A DNA stretch of 9,309 bases. Source: Microcystis sp. T1-4. Lineage in GTDB: Bacteria > Cyanobacteriota > Cyanobacteriia > Cyanobacteriales > Microcystaceae. The notes beneath the pieces are model-generated. The model saw only the letters and a program-made list of their open reading frames with translations. It was not told where the DNA came from and did no database searches. Of the stretch, positions 1 to 4,705 are shown in pieces. The stretch is from contig NZ_CAIP01000125.1 of NCBI RefSeq assembly GCF_000297435.1, forward strand, positions 1-9,309, given 5' to 3'. Each line of letters begins with the position of its first letter. Within the stretch, counting starts at the first letter, position 1. Made by a program: the position numbers and the translations under genes.

Positions 1-1
1 G

Positions 2-143
2 AGTGGTGGTCATTGGTTTATGATTCCTATTAAGTTATCGAGGTACGATTGATGATGTCTCTATCTTAGAGAGTTTGTATCGGTTTGTAAAGGGGTTTAA
101 CGATATTGTTACTTATGCCATTGATAAGCTGAGGTTATGCTAA
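2..143 (+). pseudogene. Frameshifted 3' remnant of an unidentified gene
   Basis: Two frames read as plausible protein and appear to join. The frame starting at base 2 gives SGGHWFMIPIKL and stops at a TGA at 50-52. The frame starting at base 3 is open from 24 to the TAA at 141-143 and reads SYRGTIDDVSILESLYRFVK, followed by GFNDIVTYAIDKLRLC, which looks like an amphipathic helix. A single-base change around bases 33-45 would fuse them into one C-terminus. I do not recognise the family. The gene's body would lie to the left of the window. Alternatives are that the gene really ends at base 52, or that the frame-3 reading is chance. The rest of the stretch up to base 284 shows no other gene. Confidence 0.3.
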
Positions 144-202
144 GTTTATAGGGTTTTCTGACCAAGTTTTCCTTTTGGGGAGTACGTCGTCAGGGGCCGA
201 TG

Positions 203-232
203 TTAAATCAGGTCATACTTCATGTTTATGAA
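203..232 (+). promoter_or_regulatory. Possible msrB promoter
   Basis: A weak -35-like TTAAAT (203-208) is followed after 18 bases by a -10-like TATGAA (227-232), about 50 bases before the msrB start codon. Both boxes are poor matches to consensus, so this is tentative. Confidence 0.22.
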
Positions 233-284
233 AAAAACCTAGATCTCGAACTCAGGTTAGACTAAAAAGGGAAATTTAATCATA

Positions 285-701
285 ATGGCGGTTGTCCTGA
301 CTATGGTAGAAAAAGTTCGTAAAACCGAGGCGGAATGGCAGGCCCAGCTAACTCCCGAACAGTTCCAAGTTACCCGCAAAAAGGGAACAGAACGGGCTTT
401 TACTGGTAAATATCACGATAATAAAGAAAAAGGTATTTACAAATGTGTCTGCTGTGGTACGGAGTTATTTGCTTCTGACAGCAAGTATGATTCGGGTACT
501 GGTTGGCCGAGTTTCTGGACTGCTGCTAACGAAGCTAATATTAAGTACGAACGAGATGTTAGTTTTTTCATGGTGCGGACAGAGATTGTTTGTGCCGCCT
601 GTGATGCTCATCTCGGTCACGTTTTTAATGATGGTCCACCCCCGACGGGAAAACGCTATTGTCTCAACTCTGCCGCTTTGCAGTTTGAAAAAAATCCCTA
701 A
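285..701 (+). CDS. msrB: Peptide-methionine (R)-S-oxide reductase MsrB
   Basis: MsrB reduces the R epimer of methionine sulfoxide in oxidised proteins, a cytosolic repair reaction important under photosynthetic oxidative stress. The 138-residue product is a complete SelR/MsrB domain: two zinc-binding CxxC pairs (C54/C57 and C103/C106), the GWPSFW motif (residues 73-78), the AHLGHVF segment (108-114) and the catalytic cysteine C126 in RYCLNSAAL. The position often holding the resolving cysteine (SGCGWPSF in many MsrBs) is threonine here (SGTGWPSF), so this looks like a 1-Cys type. The ATG at 285 has a purine-rich AAGGGA (267-272) 12 bases upstream. An in-frame ATG at 303 begins MVEKVRKTEAEW, which resembles the usual start of cyanobacterial homologues but has no Shine-Dalgarno sequence, so the first six residues are uncertain. 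The gene converges on apcC and ends at a strong shared terminator. Confidence 0.95.
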   Translation: MAVVLTMVEKVRKTEAEWQAQLTPEQFQVTRKKGTERAFTGKYHDNKEKGIYKCVCCGTELFASDSKYDSGTGWPSFWTAANEANIKYERDVSFFMVRTEIVCAACDAHLGHVFNDGPPPTGKRYCLNSAALQFEKNP

Positions 702-704
702 AGC

Positions 705-734
705 AAAAAGAGGTCTTTCCAGACCTCTTTTTTT
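705..734. terminator. Bidirectional intrinsic terminator between msrB and apcC
   Basis: A perfect 10-bp stem AAAGAGGTCT (707-716) / AGACCTCTTT (721-730) encloses the 4-base loop TTCC. It is followed by more T residues on the + strand, to 734, and preceded by an A-run starting at 705, which gives a T-run on the minus strand. It lies 3 bases after the msrB stop and about 20 bases after the apcC stop, so it should terminate both convergent transcripts. Confidence 0.88.
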
Positions 735-753
735 AAGTTCTAGTGGCAGCCAA

Positions 754-957
754 TTACAGTAAACCTGTATTAGTCCCCGGTTTGCCAGTAGCTAACTGCA
801 CTTTGACAATTTTGCCGCCCATTTTCATGATGCGTTGTTGCTCACGAAACCAATTATCGTAGGGAACGAGTTTGGTAAAATAGGTATTTTGTAATTCCCG
901 TTGTGTCCGAATGCGGCTTTGGCTAGGAACACAAGCGGTGATTTTGAACATCCGCAT
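754..957 (-). CDS. apcC: Allophycocyanin small core linker LC7.8 (ApcC)
   Basis: ApcC is the small linker that sits in the central cavity of allophycocyanin trimers of the phycobilisome core cylinders on the thylakoid surface, stabilising the trimer and tuning its absorption. The product is 67 residues, the normal ApcC length, and is near-canonical throughout: MRMFKITACVPSQSRIRTQR at the N-terminus, then the LQNTYFTKLVPYDNWFREQQ block (about residues 22-41), then MGGKIVKVQLATGKPGTN. It is a CpcD-like domain. An AGGAGA Shine-Dalgarno (967-972, read on the minus strand) precedes the ATG by about 10 bases; a second ATG two codons on is possible but does not match the family start. It is the last gene of the apcABC operon, 189 bp after apcB, and reads into the terminator it shares with msrB. 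Confidence 0.97.
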   Translation of the reverse strand: MRMFKITACVPSQSRIRTQRELQNTYFTKLVPYDNWFREQQRIMKMGGKIVKVQLATGKPGTNTGLL

Positions 958-1106
958 GGATTGATTTCTCCTAATCGCTGAAAAACTTGTCGCTCAAACT
1001 AACGAAGGCTTTTTCTAAAATAACAAAGGTCGGGAGTCAAGGATCAATACTAGCTCGTCAAAACCTATCTTGGACAGATTCAGCCTTTAAAGACCTAGCA
1101 CTCATC

Positions 1107-1136
1107 CTCGGCTTCCCGAACCCTATTTCGTCCGAG
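1107..1136 (-). other. Imperfect hairpin in the apcB-apcC spacer
   Basis: CTCGG (1107-1111) pairs with CCGAG (1132-1136), and inside it CGAA (1117-1120) pairs with TTCG (1127-1130) around a 6-base loop. It lies just after apcB in the unusually long 189-bp spacer before apcC. There is no T-run behind it, so it is not a classic terminator. It could slow 3' decay of an apcAB transcript or partly attenuate apcC; that role is inference from position. Confidence 0.4.
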
Positions 1137-1146
1137 TTCGTTACTT

Positions 1147-1632
1147 CTAGCTTAAGCCAGAGCTAATGTAGTCGAAGTAAATCCCCATTTCTTTACCCGC
1201 ATCAGCACCAACTAAACTAGCGGTGACTTCTTTCATCGCTTGGATAGCTTGAACGGTGGAGGAGATGGGTACACCTAAAGAGTTGTAGGTTTCTTTCAGG
1301 CCGTTGAGAACGCGCTCGTCGAGAATAGAAGGATCTCCAGCTAACATAGCGTAGGTAGCATAACGGAGATAGTAGTCGAGGTCACGGATACAAGCGGCGT
1401 AACGGCGGGTGGTGTACATATTACCACCGGGACGGGTTACGTCAGAGTATAACAGGGACTTAGCCACAGCTTCTTTAACGATACCGGCAGCGTTGGCGCT
1501 AATGACACTAGCGGCGCGCACGCGCAGTTCACCGGTGGCGAAGTAGCCTTTCAGTTTGCCGAGAGCAGAAGCGTCAAGGTATTTGCCTTGAACGTCAGCA
1601 GAGTTGATAACAGAAGTAATTGCGTCTTGCAT
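1147..1632 (-). CDS. apcB: Allophycocyanin beta subunit ApcB
   Basis: ApcB pairs with ApcA to form the allophycocyanin monomer, which assembles into the trimers of the phycobilisome core and passes excitation energy to the photosystems. The 161-residue product has the full phycobilisome globin fold length for a beta subunit. C81 in the AACIRDLDYYLRYATYAM segment is the phycocyanobilin attachment site. N71 in RPGGNMYTTRR is the asparagine that is gamma-N-methylated by CpcM in beta-type phycobiliproteins (family knowledge). The ATG is preceded on the minus strand by AAGGAAG (1640-1646) at 7 bases. It is the second gene of apcABC, 79 bp after apcA and 189 bp before apcC. No truncation or missing key residue is seen. 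Confidence 0.98.
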   Translation of the reverse strand: MQDAITSVINSADVQGKYLDASALGKLKGYFATGELRVRAASVISANAAGIVKEAVAKSLLYSDVTRPGGNMYTTRRYAACIRDLDYYLRYATYAMLAGDPSILDERVLNGLKETYNSLGVPISSTVQAIQAMKEVTASLVGADAGKEMGIYFDYISSGLS

Positions 1633-1689
1633 GGTGGTTCTTCCTTGGGTTTTGCTTAATCTTAAGAGGTTTACGGGGGGTGTGTCTAG

Positions 1690-1711
1690 AACAATTCACA
1701 AAGGAATTATT
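1690..1711 (-). other. Hairpin immediately after the apcA stop codon
   Basis: In the minus-strand transcript AATAATTC (1711-1704) pairs with GAATTGTT (1697-1690), 8 bp including one G-T wobble, around a 6-base loop. It starts on the base right after the apcA TAG. It is AT-rich and has no following T-run, so it is more likely an mRNA processing or stability element than a terminator. Confidence 0.4.
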
Positions 1712-2197
1712 CTACGACATAGAGCCGATCACGTAATCGAAGTAGGAAGAAGCTTCAGAAGCATCGTCAGAAGACATAAGACCAGTAGCAACTTCTTTCA
1801 TTTCGCGAACGCTTTGAGCTACGGCACCGATGTCGGTTCCTAAAGATTTGTACATTTCACGCACACCGACCAAACCGATTTCTTCAATCGGGGTGACATC
1901 ACCAGCAACTACTCCGTAGGTGATTAAACGTAGGTAGTAGTCCATGTCACGCAGACAGGTAGCGGTCATTTCTTCGCCGTAAGCGTTGCCACCGGGGGAA
2001 ACGATGTCAGGACGTTTTTGGAATAAGCGATCGCCAGCTTGTTTGACGATGGTTTCGCGAGCGCCGGTCAGGGTTTCAGCGATGCGTAAACGAGCGGCAC
2101 CACTGCCAACGAAGGCTTTAATTCTGTCTAGTTCGCCGGGGCTGAGGTAACGAGCTTCAGCATCAGCATTCACGATCGATTTCGTGACGATACTCAT
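1712..2197 (-). CDS. apcA: Allophycocyanin alpha subunit ApcA
   Basis: ApcA is the alpha chain of allophycocyanin, the core pigment-protein of the phycobilisome. The 161-residue product begins MSIVTKSIVNADAEARYLSP as expected and carries the bilin-binding C81 in TATCLRDMDYYLRLITYG. The SPGGNAYGEE block precedes it, and the C-terminus SSYFDYVIGSMS is canonical. The start is well supported: GGGAGGA (2206-2212 on the minus strand) lies 8 bases upstream of the ATG. It is the first gene of apcABC and is driven by the promoter at 2246-2274. The core-membrane linker gene apcE, which precedes apcA in many cyanobacteria, is not here; ruvA lies upstream instead. This resembles the apcABC arrangement of Synechocystis 6803, where apcE is also unlinked. 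A HIP1 octamer lies inside the gene. Confidence 0.98.
   Translation of the reverse strand: MSIVTKSIVNADAEARYLSPGELDRIKAFVGSGAARLRIAETLTGARETIVKQAGDRLFQKRPDIVSPGGNAYGEEMTATCLRDMDYYLRLITYGVVAGDVTPIEEIGLVGVREMYKSLGTDIGAVAQSVREMKEVATGLMSSDDASEASSYFDYVIGSMS
2027..2034. repeat. HIP1 octamer GCGATCGC
   Basis: A complete GCGATCGC palindrome inside apcA. HIP1 is the highly iterated octamer of many cyanobacterial genomes and supports the taxonomic assignment. Confidence 0.85.
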
Positions 2198-2221
2198 TGA
2201 TGGATTCCTCCCAACTAAGTG

Positions 2222-2240
2222 AGATTAATAAACTTAATCT
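2222..2240 (-). promoter_or_regulatory. Inverted repeat at the start of the apcA leader
   Basis: AGATTAA (2222-2228) and TTAATCT (2234-2240) form a perfect 7-bp inverted repeat with a 5-base loop. It lies between the apcA -10 box and the Shine-Dalgarno, covering the predicted transcription start (around 2239). It could be a 5' stem-loop protecting the abundant apc mRNA or an operator for a dimeric regulator. Confidence 0.45.
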
Positions 2241-2245
2241 GACAT

Positions 2246-2274
2246 TTTATAGCAGTTGTGGTCACTACGCTTAA
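2246..2274 (-). promoter_or_regulatory. apcABC promoter
   Basis: Read on the minus strand, TTAAGC (2269-2274) is a weak -35 and TATAAA (2246-2251) a good -10, with 17 bases between them. TGC directly before the -10 makes it an extended -10 (TGnTATAAA), which would offset the weak -35. The predicted start near 2239 leaves a leader of about 40 bases before apcA. Confidence 0.6.
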
Positions 2275-2368
2275 GTTATCTCGTTTCCGCCTCAGCGTCT
2301 CAAGACTTCCCTAGCTAGAGCGACCTAACGCAACTATTTTGCGGCATCTGGTTCACCTTCTCACTATT

Positions 2369-2386
2369 TTCTTAATACTTTTTAAC
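2369..2386 (-). promoter_or_regulatory. Degenerate HLR1-like direct repeat upstream of apcA
   Basis: On the minus strand GTTAAAAA, GT, ATTAAGAA gives two TTAA cores with the 10-base period of the RpaB-binding HLR1 box. The first half matches the published consensus (G/T)TTACA(T/A)(T/A) at 7 of 8 positions, the second at only 5 of 8. It lies about 100 bp upstream of the -35 box, so function is doubtful. Confidence 0.2.
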
Positions 2387-2392
2387 ATTTGC

Positions 2393-2410
2393 CCTCACAA
2401 GGGAGTGAGG
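2393..2410. repeat. Short inverted repeat CCTCAC/GTGAGG
   Basis: CCTCAC (2393-2398) and GTGAGG (2405-2410) form a 6-bp stem around AAGGGA. It marks the start of the G-rich low-complexity block between ruvA and the apc promoter. No T-run follows on either strand, so a terminator role for ruvA transcripts is possible but weak. Confidence 0.35.
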
Positions 2411-2454
2411 AAGTGGGGAAGTGGGGTGTGGGGAGACCACTTCGTGCGCGTTGC

Positions 2455-2571
2455 GGGGGGGGGAATTATGAATTATGAATTATGAATTGGGGAGAAGGGA
2501 GCGGGGAGCAGGGAGCAGGGAGAATAAATAAAACAGTCTCCTGTCTCCTATCTCCTATCTCCTGACTCCTA
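2455..2571. repeat. Composite heptamer repeat block (STRR-like) downstream of ruvA
   Basis: A run of nine G (2455-2463) leads into AATTATG repeated three times plus a partial copy (2464-2488). Next come GGGAGCA-type units (about 2498-2523) and then five TCTCCTA/TCTCCTG/ACTCCTA units (2537-2571). Each has a 7-base period but a different sequence. The + strand switches from purine-rich to pyrimidine-rich at about 2530. The block ends 9 bases before the 3' end of ruvA. The 383-bp gap between ruvA and apcA holds this block and the apc promoter but no gene. Confidence 0.8.
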
Positions 2572-2580
2572 TGTACTGGT

Positions 2581-3210
2581 TTACCCTAGCCAATTAATTG
2601 CCCCTTTAATCCAGTCTTCTGGCTGAGTATTTTTACTAAATAAAGCATCTTGACCAAGGACTGCTATGGCTCGATCAATCTCGTCTTGGCTGTATCCTAA
2701 AGCTAAAAGGGTCATCTGCACATCTTCGAGGATGTCCGCTGCCGGTAACATTGCCGTGGTTGTCGTCGTCGCTTCTTTTAGCTGTCGCCATGCCGCCAAT
2801 TTAGTTTTTAACTCTAAAGCGATTCTTTCTGCTGTTTTTAAGCCGACTCCGGGGGTTTTGCTCAAAATTTTGGTATTTCCTGTCACTATCGCCACCACAA
2901 GTTCCTCAATCCCCAAGGTATCAATTAAAGCTAGGGCTAATTGCGCCCCAACTCCATTGACGGAAAGCAGTTGACGAAACAGATCTCGCTCTGGGGCGGT
3001 GCCAAAACCGTATAATAAGGGCTGGTCCTCGCGAAGGAGTAGGTGAGTAAAAATCTGACAATTATCACTGTTATCCTTGCCCATGTCTAGGGCTAATCGC
3101 GAGGGAATTTGGATTTCGTAACCGATCTGGTTTACGTCTAAAATCAAGATCAGTCGGTTATTCGGGGTTTTGATCACCTCGATCGCTTGTCCGCGTAAAT
3201 AATTAATCAT
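2581..3210 (-). CDS. ruvA: Holliday junction branch migration protein RuvA
   Basis: RuvA binds the four-way Holliday junction and loads the RuvB ATPase for branch migration in recombination repair. The 209-residue product (E. coli RuvA is 203) has the three-domain plan: an OB fold (about 1-70) with the acidic-pin pair E61 D62 in REDQPLLYGFG, two helix-hairpin-helix motifs (VNGVGAQLALAL about 84-95 and TPGVGLKTAERIALEL about 119-134), a threonine-rich flexible linker (about 148-155), and the RuvB-contacting domain III (about 158-209, LLALGYSQDEIDRAI). I chose the ATG at 3210 (MINYLRGQAIEV) because it matches family N-termini and AGGAG (3221-3225 on the minus strand) lies 10 bases upstream. An in-frame ATG at 3249 would add 13 atypical residues. 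ruvB and ruvC are not in the window. apcA lies downstream on the same strand, beyond a repeat block. Confidence 0.95.
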   Translation of the reverse strand: MINYLRGQAIEVIKTPNNRLILILDVNQIGYEIQIPSRLALDMGKDNSDNCQIFTHLLLREDQPLLYGFGTAPERDLFRQLLSVNGVGAQLALALIDTLGIEELVVAIVTGNTKILSKTPGVGLKTAERIALELKTKLAAWRQLKEATTTTTAMLPAADILEDVQMTLLALGYSQDEIDRAIAVLGQDALFSKNTQPEDWIKGAINWLG

Positions 3211-3296
3211 TAATTTAGTTCTCCTACGAAAATAACCGAACCACAGCAATGACGGTTTTTACTCCCTGAAGGAATGCCGGAGAGATTTGCAGTTTT

Positions 3297-3314
3297 GTTA
3301 CAATTGTTAACAGA
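3297..3314 (+). promoter_or_regulatory. HLR1-like box (possible RpaB site) before the M50 protease gene
   Basis: GTTACAAT, TG, TTAACAGA matches the published HLR1 pattern of two (G/T)TTACA(T/A)(T/A) units separated by two bases: the first unit at 8 of 8 positions, the second at 6 of 8. It lies in the 171-bp divergent spacer, 67 bases before the protease start and 86 bases before ruvA. It also contains the palindrome TGTTAACA. Which gene it would control cannot be told, and chance in AT-rich DNA remains possible. Confidence 0.35.
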
Positions 3315-3381
3315 AGTGAATGGCGTAATTGATAACCTAATCTTCTTGGCGTTAGTCCCCAATAATTGGAGAAGATACAAA

Positions 3382-4503
3382 ATGAATGGCAACATTAGAG
3401 TCGGGAATCTCTTTGGAATTCCCTTTTATATTAATCCTTCTTGGTTCTTTGTTCTGGGGTTAATTACCTTAACCTATGGGGGAGAATTAAGTCAGTTTCC
3501 CCAGTTAACGGGAATCCTGCCCTGGCTCTTAGGATTTTTGGCCGCTATTCTTCTATTTGCCTCCGTGGTTGCCCACGAATTAGGTCATAGTTTTGTTGCT
3601 ATCGCCCAAGGTATTGAAGTCAAATCAATTACCCTCTTTTTATTCGGTGGTTTGGCAACTCTCGGCAGAGAATCGAAAACTCCTCTAGAAGCTTTTCTAG
3701 TAGCAATTGCTGGCCCTTTAGTTAGTTTACTGCTCTTCGGTATCTTCCTAATTATTGGTTCCAATATTAGCTTAAATGCGCCCATGGCGGCGATTCTTTC
3801 TCTGCTTGCCTATATCAACCTCGCCCTGGGGTTATTTAACCTGATCCCCGGTTTACCTTTAGATGGTGGTAATATCCTTAAAGCCATCGTTTGGCAAGTA
3901 ACGGGTAATCCCAATAAAGGGGTTTTATTCGCTAGTCGTTTCGGTCAATTTTTTGGTTGGTTAGCGATTGTCATCGGTGCGCTATCAATTCTCGGAATCA
4001 GTCAATTTGGCAGTTTTTGGACGCTATTAATTGGCATTTTCCTCCTACAAAACGCCGGCTTTTCCGCTCAATCAGCTAAGGTTCAAGATTTCCTAAGTCG
4101 CTACACCGCTAAAGATGTTATCTCTCCTAATAGTCCTGTAGTTCCGATTAATTTAACCCTGCGCGAGTTTGCTAATAATTATGTTATCGGTAAACAACAA
4201 TGGTCTAAATTCCTAGTTACCGATAGCGAAGGTAAACTATTGGGGGTGATTAATGTAGAGGCTCTAAAAACGATTCCCACTTCCCAATGGACAGAGGTAA
4301 ATATCGGCCAGTTATTACAAACTAGCGAAAGTCTTAAACTGGTTTTGTCTCATACTTCCCTCCTAGATGTGGTGAAAATTTTGGAAGGCGAAAATTTATC
4401 TCAAGTGACAGTGGTAGAAGAAAACGGCACGGTTTTGGGATTAATTGAGAAAGCTTCTATCCTTACTTTTCTCGCTCAAAAAACCCAAAGTCAAACCGCT
4501 TAA
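3382..4503 (+). CDS. Site-2-protease-like M50 membrane metalloprotease with two CBS domains
   Basis: Members of this family are zinc proteases that cut substrates within the membrane; the substrate here is unknown. The 373-residue product opens with IRVGNLFGIPFYINPSWF, typical of the cyanobacterial/archaeal S2P group. It carries the zinc motif H65-E-L-G-H69 in VVAHELGHSF and the second active-site motif NLIPGLPLDGG (about 153-163, with D161), embedded in about six hydrophobic helices (to about residue 235). Two CBS domains follow (about 242-300 and 305-368), which usually sense adenine nucleotides. I chose the ATG at 3382 because GGAGAAG (3368-3374) sits 7 bases upstream and the family N-terminus begins here; an in-frame ATG at 3274 would add 36 unrelated residues. 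It is divergent from ruvA. Its TAA stop runs directly into a heptamer repeat. Confidence 0.92.
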   Translation: MNGNIRVGNLFGIPFYINPSWFFVLGLITLTYGGELSQFPQLTGILPWLLGFLAAILLFASVVAHELGHSFVAIAQGIEVKSITLFLFGGLATLGRESKTPLEAFLVAIAGPLVSLLLFGIFLIIGSNISLNAPMAAILSLLAYINLALGLFNLIPGLPLDGGNILKAIVWQVTGNPNKGVLFASRFGQFFGWLAIVIGALSILGISQFGSFWTLLIGIFLLQNAGFSAQSAKVQDFLSRYTAKDVISPNSPVVPINLTLREFANNYVIGKQQWSKFLVTDSEGKLLGVINVEALKTIPTSQWTEVNIGQLLQTSESLKLVLSHTSLLDVVKILEGENLSQVTVVEENGTVLGLIEKASILTFLAQKTQSQTA

Positions 4504-4537
4504 TCAGTTATCAGTTATCAGTTATCAGTTATCAGTT
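4503..4537. repeat. Five tandem copies of ATCAGTT at the protease stop codon
   Basis: Five perfect head-to-tail copies of ATCAGTT. The first base is the last base of the protease gene's TAA stop. This is the STRR-type heptamer repeat of cyanobacterial intergenic regions. Confidence 0.92.
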
Positions 4538-4631
4538 AGGTAAATGTATTTTTAACCTCAATATTCTCACAGAATTTTTCTAGTATCTCCTGATACCAAA
4601 TCCAGTTATTAAAGACTGATTATTTATTCCT

Positions 4632-4659
4632 CCTGTTGCCTTTTGCCTGTTGCCTATCC
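4632..4659. repeat. CCTGTTG heptamer repeat
   Basis: CCTGTTG, CCTTTTG, CCTGTTG and a diverged CCTATCC follow each other without gaps. It sits in the spacer between the convergent protease and solute-binding-protein genes, which also holds the ATCAGTT array and no gene. Confidence 0.75.
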
Positions 4660-4683
4660 TCATAAGTAGCCTGTACTCAACGA

Positions 4684-4705
4684 AGTTAGTATGACTATAC
4701 TAACT
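4684..4705. repeat. Perfect inverted repeat spanning the stop codon of the solute-binding protein gene
   Basis: AGTTAGTAT (4684-4692) and ATACTAACT (4697-4705) form a 9-bp stem with loop GACT. The minus-strand TAG stop (4695-4697) lies across the loop and stem edge. No T-run follows on either strand, so it is not a standard terminator. Confidence 0.65.

Noticed and set aside
1..284. Insertion sequence end at the left edge
   Set aside because: No terminal inverted repeat or transposase motif could be recognised in this stretch.
1604..1843. ORF antisense to apcA and apcB
   Set aside because: It overlaps two highly conserved genes on the other strand and has no independent support; it is a shadow frame.
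3211..3249. Upstream ATG for ruvA adding 13 residues
   Set aside because: The extra residues do not match RuvA N-termini, and the Shine-Dalgarno lies directly before the ATG at 3210.
3297..3312. NtcA (nitrogen control) site in GTTACAATTGTTAAC
   Set aside because: NtcA needs GTA-N8-TAC; this sequence has GTTA and TAAC with the wrong spacing.
3274..3381. N-terminal extension of the protease by 36 codons
   Set aside because: The ATG at 3382 has a well-placed GGAGAAG and begins the family N-terminus; the extension would run through the regulatory spacer.
4503..4537. Tandem repeats as a CRISPR array
   Set aside because: The units are 7 bases long and contiguous, with no spacers and no cas genes in the window.
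4684..4705. Intrinsic terminator at the solute-binding-protein stop
   Set aside because: The stem is perfect but no T-run follows on either strand.
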